This document shows positions 7,859 through 15,471 of a stretch of 51,601 nt of DNA, one piece after another. The notes below the pieces were generated by a model, which was not told the DNA's origin, made no database searches, and saw only the letters and a program-made list of their open reading frames with translations. Position 1 is the first letter of the stretch. Every line of letters begins with the position of its first letter. Location of the stretch: the NCBI GenBank assembly GCA_002699125.1, contig PABI01000028.1:1-51601 (forward strand). Reading direction: 5' to 3'. The translations under genes and the position numbers were made by a program. Origin of the DNA: Anaerolineaceae bacterium (GTDB lineage: Bacteria; Chloroflexota; Anaerolineae; Promineifilales; Promineifilaceae).

Positions 7859-8548
7859 ATGATTATCGCCATGTTTTTAGCACACTTAGTCGGGGATTAT
7901 ATTCTGCAATGGAACAGCCTGGCGGCCTGGAAAAGCCGGGATATGAAAGGAGTGATCGTGCATTGCCTGGTTGTTTTAGTTGTCACCTGGCTTTTTATTT
8001 TGCCCTTCAATGCCAGTTGGTGGCCCTGGGTCGTTTTCATCGGCATCATGCACTTCTTGATCGATGCCGTCCAGCTGCGCATTAAGCTGCCTATTCCAGA
8101 GTTGGCCCGCTTCGGGCTGGATCAGTTGGCCCACTTCATTGTAATTACTATAGCATTGGCTGGCGGTGGTTACTTAGACCTGGCTGCCCTGCTGCAAAGC
8201 AGCCAGACCATACTGCAAAGCGACCTGCTGCTGATTTACCTGCTGGGTTACGCTTTTGTCACCATGCCGGCCTGGGTGCTGGTTAAATTCACCGCGTACG
8301 GGCTGGTGCAAGGCGCTGCCCCTCAGTTTGGGGACTCCAGCAAATATCTGGGCATCATGGAACGCTTGCTGATGACGACATTCGTCGCTCTGGGGGAATA
8401 TCTCCTGGTTCCCATCGTCATTTTGCCCAGGCTGCTCATGGAGTGGCCCCAGGTAGCCGACGATGAGCGTGCCCCCGTTTACCTGGCGGAGCTGCTAACC
8501 AGCGTAATCCTGGCCGTTGTTGTGGGCGTTTTGTTCAGACTTGTTTAA
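7859..8548 (+). CDS. DUF3307 membrane protein
   Basis: A 229-residue protein matching the DUF3307 family by its N-terminus 'FLAHLVGDYILQWNSLAAWK', where the conserved H-x3-D-x3-Q pattern is seen, and by 'HFLIDAVQLRI'. It has about six hydrophobic segments and should sit in the cytoplasmic membrane. The family function is unknown; members are often found beside SatD-like or regulatory genes. GGGAGGT lies at the right distance before ATG 7859. A perfect CRP-type site lies 115-130 bases upstream, and the Crp/Fnr gene follows in the same direction 186 bases downstream. The two could form a regulatory unit, which is inference. Confidence 0.8.
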   Translation: MIIAMFLAHLVGDYILQWNSLAAWKSRDMKGVIVHCLVVLVVTWLFILPFNASWWPWVVFIGIMHFLIDAVQLRIKLPIPELARFGLDQLAHFIVITIALAGGGYLDLAALLQSSQTILQSDLLLIYLLGYAFVTMPAWVLVKFTAYGLVQGAAPQFGDSSKYLGIMERLLMTTFVALGEYLLVPIVILPRLLMEWPQVADDERAPVYLAELLTSVILAVVVGVLFRLV

Positions 8549-8561
8549 AGACAAATGGCGG

Positions 8562-8577
8562 GCCATCAGCTGATGGC
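8562..8577. promoter_or_regulatory. Perfect 16-bp palindrome between the DUF3307 and crp genes
   Basis: GCCATCAG followed directly by CTGATGGC gives a loop-free 16-bp palindrome starting 14 bases after the DUF3307 stop. With no loop and no T-run it is a poor terminator. An operator for a dimeric regulator or a simple stem are both possible. Confidence 0.4.
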
Positions 8578-8734
8578 TCGTCTAATCATTGAGAAAATCT
8601 GTAATTGGAAATGAAACCGGTTTGTCTTAAGCTTAACTGCCTGACAAGCTGCTCAAACTCTTTTCGGAAGGTATAAAATGAGCTATCAACCAATTTATCA
8701 GCCAGTTGTATCGACCCGAAGGGAGGCCAAAACC

Positions 8735-9421
8735 ATGAATATGATCCGTTTTTTACAGGATATCCCGCTCTTTCAAGACCTCTCTGACCAGCAGCTGGCA
8801 TCAATTTCCCGGGATGTGCAGCCGCGCAAATTTGGCCAGGGAGAAATTATTTTCCGCGAAGGCGATCCGGGGCAGGTTGTGTACCTGGTGCAGTCTGGCC
8901 AGGTGCGGATTTACGTGAATGGATTGGATGGCAGCGAAACATCAGTGATTTTGTTTGGGCGGCCAGGCGATATGTTTGGCGAACTGGCGGTGATTGATGG
9001 CTTGCCCCGGTCGGCAACGGCCGTTGCCCTGGACGAAACCTTACTCTACACCATCAGCCGGGAAAGCTTCCGCCAGCACATGCAGCGCTTCCCCCAACTG
9101 GCGCTCAACTTTATGAAGGAGCTAACGCACCGGGTACGCTATAACACGCGGCAAATGGACAGTCTGGCTTCGCTGCCTGTGTCGCAGCGACTGGCACGCA
9201 AACTGCTGGAGCTGGCTCAGGATTACGGCCGTATCGAAGCCGACAACGTCATCATCGACATGACGCTCACCCAGACCAATCTGGCCAGCCTCATCGGCGC
9301 CACGAGAGAAAGCACCAATAAGATTTTACGCGACTTCCGTGAACGAACGTTGATTTGGTTTGAAAACGGCCGTATCACTATCCTGGATGCCGATGCCTTG
9401 CGTGCCGAAGTAACAGCATAA
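8735..9421 (+). CDS. Crp/Fnr family transcriptional regulator
   Basis: A 228-residue cytoplasmic regulator. Residues about 10-120 form a cyclic-nucleotide-binding domain ('GEIIFREGDPGQVVYLVQSG', then 'FGELAVIDGLPRSATAVAL'). The G-E-L ... R-S-A pattern is what cAMP-binding CRP proteins use to hold the phosphate. A dimerisation helix follows, then a C-terminal winged helix-turn-helix ('TLTQTNLASLIGATRESTNK'). No Cys cluster for an FNR iron-sulfur centre is present. I choose ATG 8735 with GGGAGG at 8721-8726; an in-frame ATG at 8678 would add 19 residues unlike the family. A TGTGA-N6-TCACA site lies upstream of the preceding gene. Confidence 0.9.
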   Translation: MNMIRFLQDIPLFQDLSDQQLASISRDVQPRKFGQGEIIFREGDPGQVVYLVQSGQVRIYVNGLDGSETSVILFGRPGDMFGELAVIDGLPRSATAVALDETLLYTISRESFRQHMQRFPQLALNFMKELTHRVRYNTRQMDSLASLPVSQRLARKLLELAQDYGRIEADNVIIDMTLTQTNLASLIGATRESTNKILRDFRERTLIWFENGRITILDADALRAEVTA

Positions 9422-9457
9422 AAAAGCCGCTGACTTGTAAACATTCAAGTCAGCGGC
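9421..9457 (-). terminator. Bidirectional rho-independent terminator between convergent genes
   Basis: GCCGCTGACTTG (9426-9437) pairs perfectly with CAAGTCAGCGGC (9446-9457) over 12 bp around an 8-base loop. On the minus strand it is followed by a T-run (A-run at 9421-9425 on plus), so it ends the D-Ala-D-Ala-ligase-like transcript. It can also act in the plus direction after the crp gene, where AATTTCATTT follows. Confidence 0.85.
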
Positions 9458-9471
9458 AATTTCATTTAGAT

Positions 9472-10530
9472 TTAGTTCCCTAACCCATACCGCTCGGCGG
9501 CTTCATCCAAAATCTGGTTGACCAGCTCTTCATATGTCCACCCACCAGCTTTGGCTTCAATGCACAAATCAGAATAGTCTGGGTTCAGGCCCGGCAACGG
9601 GTTGATCTCCAAAATGTATGGCTTATTATTGTCATGTGCATCCAGGCGAAAATCTACCCGGGCCACATCTAAACAACCGGTCACGCGGAATGTAGCGGCC
9701 GTAAGCCAGTTAAGCTCCTCCAACATTTCCTCACTGATTGGAGCCGGACATAAATAATGGAATTCATGCGCCAGTTCCGTTTTGATACGGCTGGTGTAAA
9801 CTCCCGCTTCTTCTTCTGGATAACGGCTCATGTCCACTTCTAGCGGCGGCAAAAAGTGCAATCCGCGGGAAAGCCGGGGGGCTTCCTCATCATCAGGCAA
9901 ACGCCAGGCCACAGGAGAGGTTAGGTTTCCCACTACCCCCACTGTAATTTCCCGGCCATCAATAAACTGTTCGGCCAGCACCGGCTGGTCGTAGCGGTCA
10001 AACAAGCGGCGCAGCTGTGTGCGAAGCTGAGACTCATCCTGCACGATCGACTCACTGCTAACACCCATCCCGGTGCCTTCGCGGCTAGGCTTCACAAAAA
10101 TTGGGAAACGCATCTGCGGATCCAGCAGCTCATTGACCCGTTCAAACACCTGAAAAGCGGGGGTGGGTAAATCATGGTAAGTGAGCACCCGTTTGGTCAT
10201 CGGCTTATCCAACGTGAGGGCCAACGTAAGCACCTGGGAACCGGTGTAAGGCAAACGCAACATCTCCAGAATGGCGGGGACATGCGACTCACGTGAATCG
10301 CCAACGTGCCCCTCACAAATGTTAAAACAGATGTCTGGTTTTAATCTGGTCAGTTCGCTAACCAACCGGGTATCCCCTTCAATAAAGCTAACCTCATGAC
10401 CCTTTGTGCGCAAAGCAGCCATGATCCCTTCGATCGTGGCTTCGCTGTCGAGATCGTCCCAATGGTCGGGTGAAATGCCGGGCCAGTGGGGTGCATTCTT
10501 TTTTAAATTGGCTAATAACGCAACACGCAT
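9472..10530 (-). CDS. D-alanine--D-alanine ligase-like ATP-grasp enzyme
   Basis: A 352-residue ATP-grasp protein of the D-Ala-D-Ala ligase family. The N-terminal domain holds 'DICFNICEGHVGDSRESHVPAI', where Glu of 'CEG' corresponds to the N-terminal substrate contact. Then come 'YTGSQVLTLALTLDKPMTKR', the ATP-binding 'FPIFVKPSREGTGMGVS', and the metal-binding 'DFRLD...PYILEINPLPGLNP'. These are the expected Ddl elements, though the divergent spacing and lone context leave open a peptide or amino-acid ligase of other specificity. The start is taken at ATG 10530-10528, with GAGGAAAG on the minus strand; the 12 extra upstream codons are unlikely. It ends at a strong bidirectional terminator. Confidence 0.82.
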   Translation of the reverse strand: MRVALLANLKKNAPHWPGISPDHWDDLDSEATIEGIMAALRTKGHEVSFIEGDTRLVSELTRLKPDICFNICEGHVGDSRESHVPAILEMLRLPYTGSQVLTLALTLDKPMTKRVLTYHDLPTPAFQVFERVNELLDPQMRFPIFVKPSREGTGMGVSSESIVQDESQLRTQLRRLFDRYDQPVLAEQFIDGREITVGVVGNLTSPVAWRLPDDEEAPRLSRGLHFLPPLEVDMSRYPEEEAGVYTSRIKTELAHEFHYLCPAPISEEMLEELNWLTAATFRVTGCLDVARVDFRLDAHDNNKPYILEINPLPGLNPDYSDLCIEAKAGGWTYEELVNQILDEAAERYGLGN

Positions 10531-10911
10531 TTGTTTTCTTTCCTCGTTCAAAATAATTTGTTTCACCCATTATTGTAAAAGCGGGACAGTTCTTAAACAC
10601 GAATGCTTGATTCGCCCGCTTTTACGTAGGTAATCGGCCCAATCGCCTTTTGGGTTTTACAAGAAGCTTTTTGCCGATTACGATAAAACCCCATTTTCGG
10701 CATGAAGCTGAAAATGGGGTTGAGACAGTCCATTTGTCAATTTTGGGCAAGTATAAAATAAAAAAATCGCGCTGTCTATACAATGGAGGACGAATCTTTG
10801 ATGATTTTATTGGAGAAACGGCCGTTTCTTCCCCACACATTCCAGCTTGAATGCGCCAGCCAAACTGCCTAAAATAACCTTCCAGCTTTTGCAAAAAGGA
10901 AACATACCTGA
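10531..10911. other. Intergenic region between divergent genes with a 12-bp hairpin
   Basis: This 381-base gap should hold the promoters of the ligase-like gene (minus) and the YceI gene (plus). AACCCCATTTTC (10687-10698) pairs perfectly with GAAAATGGGGTT (10710-10721) over 12 bp with an 11-base loop. On the minus strand the stem is followed by four T, but no minus-strand gene lies upstream for it to end. TATAAAAT at 10752-10759 is a -10-like element, but the only -35-like TTGTCA (10734-10739) is too close. One ACGGCCGT is present near 10820. I see no gene. Confidence 0.5.
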
Positions 10912-11613
10912 ATGAAAGATAAAACTTTAGTTGGCGGTATTGTTGTAATGGTGGTGGGCGCTGTACTCATAGGCGTCGTGTGGGTTTTCTTCCTCCAACC
11001 TGCCCAAACACCAACCACGCCTCTTACATCAATCCCTATTGCCGTTGAGGATGACGGCCGTAACTTGATTATCTTTGAAATCGTTTCGGCGGAATCTGAA
11101 GTGACGTTTACGCTAAGCGAAACGCTGCGTGGTCTACCAACAACAGTGATTGGCAGCAGTCGGCAAGTTGCCGGACAAATTGCTGTTGACTTTGCCAATC
11201 CGGCCAACAGCCAAATTGGCCCTATTCTCATCAATGCCCGAACATTGCTAACAGACAATGAGTTTCGCAACAATGCCATCCAAAATTTTATCCTGGGTAC
11301 CGAACAGTATGAATTCATCACATTTACCCCCAACAAAATTAGCGGCCTGCCCGATGAGTTTGTGCCAGATGAAACCATTTCGATCCAAATTGAGGGGGAT
11401 TTGAAAATTCGGGAAATTATGCGGCCTGTTACTTTTGTGGGGACCATTGCGCCAAACGGCCGTACCCAGCTAACCGGTTCCGCAACCACACAGATAATGC
11501 GAGAAAACTTTGACCTGCAAATTCCTAACGCACCTGGCGTTGCCAATGTAAGTGAAAACGTAACGTTAACCATCGATTTTGTAGCAAGAGAGAAAGAAAA
11601 TAGTACTAATTAG
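10912..11613 (+). CDS. YceI-family lipocalin-like protein with N-terminal membrane anchor
   Basis: A 233-residue protein. Residues about 6-28 form a single hydrophobic helix ('LVGGIVVMVVGAVLIGVVWV'), an uncleaved anchor or signal. The remainder fits the YceI beta-barrel family (PF04264): 'FEIVSAESEVTFTLSETLRG', 'VAGQIAVDFANP', 'LLTDNEFRNNAIQNFILGTEQY', 'GDLKIREIMRPVTFVGTI' and 'MRENFDLQIPN'. YceI proteins bind isoprenoid or amide-type lipids outside the cytoplasm. The anchored domain should face the outside. It stands alone, with divergent and long intergenic flanks. Confidence 0.88.
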   Translation: MKDKTLVGGIVVMVVGAVLIGVVWVFFLQPAQTPTTPLTSIPIAVEDDGRNLIIFEIVSAESEVTFTLSETLRGLPTTVIGSSRQVAGQIAVDFANPANSQIGPILINARTLLTDNEFRNNAIQNFILGTEQYEFITFTPNKISGLPDEFVPDETISIQIEGDLKIREIMRPVTFVGTIAPNGRTQLTGSATTQIMRENFDLQIPNAPGVANVSENVTLTIDFVAREKENSTN

Positions 11614-11731
11614 ATACATTTGAGGATATATTTTCTCTGGAGACCGCTTAAATTAACCTTAAATATATTAAATAGGCAATGAGTAAGGCGTGACAGATGG
11701 CAAAAAATCGTGTAGACTACTAGTAGGTTCG

Positions 11732-11944
11732 GTCAGTTTAGGCCTAAGGAAAGAACTCCTCCCCCAAACTGGCACGAGAGAAACGCGACTGGAACAAGCT
11801 GATCGAGCTTACAGTTATGCCGTCGGCGAAAGCCACCCTCCTCCTTAGGTCTTTGGCACAAACTGGACTGCTCGATGCACACCCCTCCTGGTGCATGAGC
11901 AAACAATGAGAACCGCTCTCTTCTCACGAAGGGGGCGGTTTTTT
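11732..11944 (+). ncRNA. Unidentified structured RNA (sRNA or riboswitch-like leader)
   Basis: Complementary segments imply a branched fold. P1 pairs 11732-11739 with 11860-11868 (one bulge) and P2 pairs 11741-11750 (GGCCTAAGGA) with 11842-11851 (TCCTTAGGTC). Inside lie GGCA/TGCC (11771/11818), ACTG/CAGT plus AAGCT/AGCTT closing a GATCG loop (11788-11815), and a GGC-GAAA-GCC tetraloop hairpin (11825-11834). Downstream is an 11-bp hairpin (11869-11901, one bulge), then the terminator. 'ACTGGCAC' and 'GGCACAAACTGG' recur at 11768 and 11855. I compared it by memory with SAM, TPP, FMN, cobalamin, lysine, c-di-AMP, c-di-GMP, guanidine, Mn, Mg and ZTP riboswitches and with SRP, RNase P, tmRNA and 6S RNA, and matched none. 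It could be an independent sRNA or a leader of the mrp operon. Confidence 0.55.
11911..11944 (+). terminator. Very strong rho-independent terminator
   Basis: AACCGCTCTCTTC (11911-11923) pairs with GAAGGGGGCGGTT (11928-11940) over 13 base pairs (two G-T) around the 4-base loop TCAC. It runs into six T (11939-11944). It closes the structured RNA and lies about 275 bases before the antiporter start. Confidence 0.9.
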
Positions 11945-12043
11945 CTTTGCCCTGATTATTCAGATTAACGAACTCTCTTCCCCATCTTCCGGCAATTTTT
12001 TGCCCCACAAAATTCATTTTAATTTTGCATTAATTCAGCTAGG

Positions 12044-12072
12044 TTGACTTTTTATCATAATGTTGATAAAAA
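12044..12072 (+). promoter_or_regulatory. Candidate mrp promoter overlapping a 9-6-9 inverted repeat
   Basis: TTGACT (12044-12049) and TAAAAA (12067-12072) are 17 bases apart. TTTTTATCA (12049-12057) and TGATAAAAA (12064-12072) form a perfect inverted repeat with a 6-base spacer across the same interval. A dimeric repressor bound there would block the promoter. The regulator is unknown. Confidence 0.5.
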
Positions 12073-12156
12073 CTAATTTATCGCACAAACTGCTGTGCAA
12101 GTCCTGTAATTATCAATTTGTTTTTTAGCTGTTTTCATTTAAGGTAAGCTGATATT

Positions 12157-12180
12157 CATTCCCGAAATCTGCCGGGAATG
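12157..12180 (+). repeat. Inverted repeat just upstream of the antiporter gene
   Basis: CATTCCCG (12157-12164) pairs with CGGGAATG (12173-12180). An ATG at 12182 follows directly, and a T-run starts 8 bases later. It may mask initiation or act as a weak attenuator, and it argues that translation starts at the later ATG 12221. Confidence 0.45.
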
Positions 12181-12220
12181 CATGTCAGTTTTTTATTGCA
12201 GCCAACTTTACGGTCATTTC

Positions 12221-15142
12221 ATGTATGATAACTCAGTTTTTATTCCTTTTGTGGCAATATTGGCAGCTGCTTTAGCCGCTGCTCTCATTGGTCAAACGAA
12301 CTGGCTGCAAAAACAAAACGGCTGTATCAACCTCACCACCCTTGCCTGGCTTCTCGCCAGTGCCCCGCTTTTCTCCTTCTTTCTGCTGTTACAAAAAGTA
12401 CCCCTCATCAACAGTGACGCTACTGTTCAGGCCAGCATCAGCTGGCTGCCCAGCGCCGGCCTCAATTTTAGTTTTTATCTGGATGGGTTGAGCCTGCTTT
12501 TTGCCCTGCTCATTACCGGCATCGGCACATTGATCATCATTTACAGTGGCTACTATTTCCAAATAGAACCCTCGGCCTGGCGTTTTTTGAGCTACCTCTT
12601 TTTATTCATGGCTGCCATGTTAGGGCTGGTGTTGGCAGACGACATCCTCACCCTCTTTATCCTTTGGGAAGGCACCAGCATTACCTCTTTTTTGCTGGTA
12701 GCCTATAAATATAATTATCCCGAGGCCCGGCAGGGTGCGTTTAAAGCCTTGTTCATAACCGGCGGTGGCGGCATTGCGCTACTTGTCGGCTTACTACTCG
12801 TAGCCAACATCACTGGTGAAACTAGCCTGTCCGCTATTTTGCAAAGTGGGGAACTGCTGCGCGACAGTGCACTGTACCCGTTTGCCTTGGGCCTTCTTGC
12901 CCTGGCGAGTTTGACCAAAAGCGCCCAGTTTCCATTCCATATTTGGCTGCCGCGTGCCATGAGTGCCCCCACCCCGGCCAGCGCCTACCTGCATTCCGCC
13001 ACAATGGTAAAAGCTGGCATTTACTTGATGGCTCGCTTCAACCCGGTTTTGGGAGAAACAGAGTTGTGGTTTTGGCTGTTCAGTGTTGTTGGGCTGATCA
13101 CGATGGTTTTGGGGGCCTACCTGGGGCTAAAACAGAACGACCTTAAGGCATTGCTGGCTTATTCTACAATTAGCCAACTCGGCGTGATGATGATGCTTAT
13201 TGGGCAAGACACAGACATCGCTTTTAAGGCGCTGGTAGTAGGGATATTGGCACACGCTCTGTATAAGAGCTCACTGTTCCTGGTAGCGGGCACCGTGGAC
13301 CATAAAAGCGGCACGCGGGACCTACGGTTGCTGGGTGGCTTGCGCCAGACGATGCCGATTACGGCCGTTCTCGCCATCGTCGCCGGGTTATCTATGGCCG
13401 GCCTCCCGCCCATGTTTGGCTTTTTGGCTAAAGAGACCTTACTGGCAACGGCCGTTCACCCCACCCTACCCCAAATAATCAGTTGGATACTGGCAGGGGC
13501 ATCGGTAATTGCAGGCGCGCTCTTGCTGGCCCAGTCCGGCCTGCTGGTGGCCGGCACGTTTTGGGGCCAGCCAAAACAAGCTGCGGAGAGGGCATCTGAA
13601 GCGCCCAAGTTGATGCTGCTGGCTCCGGCAGTTCCAGCACTGCTCTCCCTGGCCATCGGCCTTCTGCCGGAGCCGGAACTGTTAGCCAAGCTGCTGGCCA
13701 AAGCTGCCGCAGCTGCCTTTGGCGGTGAGGTGAAAGTGTCGCTGGCCTTGTGGACAGGACTGAATGTGCCGCTGCTGTTATCAATTGTGGCCATCAGCCT
13801 GGGGGGCATACTGTTTTACTTCCGGCACCCTGTTCGGCAGTGGCAAAATCAGTTCATGCCCACCCTTGATTTAAACCGTGGTTTTGCCGCCACACTGAAC
13901 GGAATTGATTGGCTGGCTGACAAGGTAACGCGGCTGCAAAACGGCCGTCTCCGTTTTTATCTCTCAGTGATCATCGTCAGCATGGTGGGCCTGGTAATTT
14001 TGTTCACCCGGGGCCAGTTCAACCAGCTGCTGCTCACTATGCAAAACAACGTCAATTTTACCTGGACAGGCAGCCAGGATTTCTTGCGGCTGGTGGCTAT
14101 CTTGGTAGCCGTGGGGGCCGCCCTCGCCAGCGTGCTGCTGAAGCGGGATTTTGCGGCCATTGTGGCGTTGGGAGCTTCCGGGCTTAGCATCGCCGTACTG
14201 ATGGTGCTGGAACCGGCACCCGACGTTGCCCTGGTGCAAATTGTGGTCGATATTTTGTCTGTGGTCATTCTGGTTTTGGCGCTGCGGCTGCTGCCGCGCA
14301 AGGAACGGCAAAAGGCGCTGGCATTGAATGTGGAAGTCGATCGCCTCAACAGAGTCCGTAACTTTATCGTGGCGGTCATGAGTGGGCTGGTCGTGACAAC
14401 AATTACGCTGTTTGCCCTGACCAGCAGGGAACGAGACAGCGTCGTGACACCCTTTTTTGCCGAGAACGCCAAACCGCTGACGGCCGCCAAGGACATTGTT
14501 GGGGCTATCATTGTGGATTTCCGGGCGTTGGACACAATGATTGAGATCGCCGTCTTCAGCATGGCAGGGTTAGGAATGTTTACCTTGCTCCGGGTAGCCG
14601 CCAAAGCTTTGGGCGATTCAGTGGGTGAAGACGAGATACGGCCGTATCCCATCGATCTGCCCTCTTTTAACATTTTCGGCCAGCGCACCTCCGCTTTCAT
14701 TCAGGCCCTGGCATACCTTTCCCTGCCGCTGGCAATCATTATAGGTGCCACCCACATGATGTACGGTCATGATCAGCCCGGCGATGGCTTTACCGCGGGT
14801 GTTATCATTGGCCTGGCCGTTGCCTTTGTTTACGTTGTGTTTGGCTATACAGAAACACGCCAACGCTACAAATGGCTGAGCGCCCCCCTGATTGCTTCTG
14901 GAATTTTTCTACTGCTGTTTGTGGGAATATCTGGCTGGCTGATTAACGGCATCTTTTTATCCACTGTGGATTACGGGGCAATGCTCAATTTACCCCTGCC
15001 CACCGGCTTCAATTTGAGCAGCTCCTTTTTATTCGAGGTCGGCATCTGTCTGAGTGTTTTGGGCAGCGTTATTTTCATGCTCGGCACGCTGGGCCATCCC
15101 GAAATAGGGCTGGCCACAGGACAAAAAGAGGGAGAAGTTTAA
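12221..15142 (+). CDS. mrpA: Mrp-type Na+/H+ antiporter, fused MrpA-MrpB subunit
   Basis: A membrane protein of about 973 residues. The N-terminal two-thirds is the NuoL-like MrpA: 'LFILWEGTSITSFLLVAYKY', 'KSAQFPFHIWLPRAMSAPTPASAYLHSATMVKAG' in pieces, and 'SHSSLF'-type helices with the buried Lys and Glu used in proton and sodium movement. It is followed by an MrpA C-terminal MbhD/E-like part and then an MrpB domain (from about 'ALAYLSLPLAIIIGATHMM'), which many species encode separately. It works in the cytoplasmic membrane as the largest subunit of the Mrp complex. An in-frame ATG at 12182 exists, but it abuts an inverted repeat; neither start has a clear ribosome site. Its TAA overlaps the ATG of mrpC (TAATG, 15140-15144). 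Confidence 0.9.
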   Translation: MYDNSVFIPFVAILAAALAAALIGQTNWLQKQNGCINLTTLAWLLASAPLFSFFLLLQKVPLINSDATVQASISWLPSAGLNFSFYLDGLSLLFALLITGIGTLIIIYSGYYFQIEPSAWRFLSYLFLFMAAMLGLVLADDILTLFILWEGTSITSFLLVAYKYNYPEARQGAFKALFITGGGGIALLVGLLLVANITGETSLSAILQSGELLRDSALYPFALGLLALASLTKSAQFPFHIWLPRAMSAPTPASAYLHSATMVKAGIYLMARFNPVLGETELWFWLFSVVGLITMVLGAYLGLKQNDLKALLAYSTISQLGVMMMLIGQDTDIAFKALVVGILAHALYKSSLFLVAGTVDHKSGTRDLRLLGGLRQTMPITAVLAIVAGLSMAGLPPMFGFLAKETLLATAVHPTLPQIISWILAGASVIAGALLLAQSGLLVAGTFWGQPKQAAERASEAPKLMLLAPAVPALLSLAIGLLPEPELLAKLLAKAAAAAFGGEVKVSLALWTGLNVPLLLSIVAISLGGILFYFRHPVRQWQNQFMPTLDLNRGFAATLNGIDWLADKVTRLQNGRLRFYLSVIIVSMVGLVILFTRGQFNQLLLTMQNNVNFTWTGSQDFLRLVAILVAVGAALASVLLKRDFAAIVALGASGLSIAVLMVLEPAPDVALVQIVVDILSVVILVLALRLLPRKERQKALALNVEVDRLNRVRNFIVAVMSGLVVTTITLFALTSRERDSVVTPFFAENAKPLTAAKDIVGAIIVDFRALDTMIEIAVFSMAGLGMFTLLRVAAKALGDSVGEDEIRPYPIDLPSFNIFGQRTSAFIQALAYLSLPLAIIIGATHMMYGHDQPGDGFTAGVIIGLAVAFVYVVFGYTETRQRYKWLSAPLIASGIFLLLFVGISGWLINGIFLSTVDYGAMLNLPLPTGFNLSSSFLFEVGICLSVLGSVIFMLGTLGHPEIGLATGQKEGEV

Positions 15143-15471
15143 TGGAACTTTTAACCGCAATTGCCATTGGCACGCTCTTCGCCGTGGGCATTTACCAGAT
15201 GCTGCGGCGCAACGTCATTCGCTCGGCCATTGGCCTGATTATTTTGTCGAGTGCCATCAACCTGTTTTTGCTCAGCACCGGTGCTTTTCTGGGCACAGAA
15301 CCAGCTTATGACGGCGCAGCTAATCCCAGCGACGCTCTGCCCCAGGCACTGATTTTGACCGCCATTGTTATTAGCATGGGTGGTTTGGCCTTTGTGCTGT
15401 CGCTGCTGGCTGTCATTTCGGCCCGCTACCAAACCAGCAACATAGATGAAATTGACAGGCTAAAGCAATGA
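15142..15471 (+). CDS. mrpC: Mrp Na+/H+ antiporter subunit C
   Basis: A 109-residue NuoK-like protein with three membrane helices. It has the family's 'GIYQMLRRNVIRSAIGLIIL' opening with 'SAINLFLLSTG', and a final helix 'ALILTAIVISMGGLAFVLSL', where the 'PQALILTAIVI' stretch is diagnostic of MrpC. It is translationally coupled at both ends: its ATG overlaps the mrpA stop, and its stop overlaps the mrpD start (ATGA). It is a structural subunit of the antiporter membrane complex. Confidence 0.93.
   Translation: MELLTAIAIGTLFAVGIYQMLRRNVIRSAIGLIILSSAINLFLLSTGAFLGTEPAYDGAANPSDALPQALILTAIVISMGGLAFVLSLLAVISARYQTSNIDEIDRLKQ

Larger units (their letters stand above)
11614..12220 (+). other. Long intergenic region before the mrp operon
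   Basis: About 600 bases without a gene. From left to right it holds a mostly featureless AT-rich stretch (11614-11731), a structured RNA with a strong terminator (11732-11944), a T-rich spacer, a promoter-like pair overlapping an inverted repeat (12044-12072), and a second inverted repeat (12157-12180) just before the antiporter gene. No ACGGCCGT copy is present. Confidence 0.7.

Noticed and set aside
11732..11944. Assignment to a known riboswitch, SRP, RNase P, tmRNA or 6S RNA
   Set aside because: None of the conserved core words or layouts I know for these families is present; I left it unidentified.
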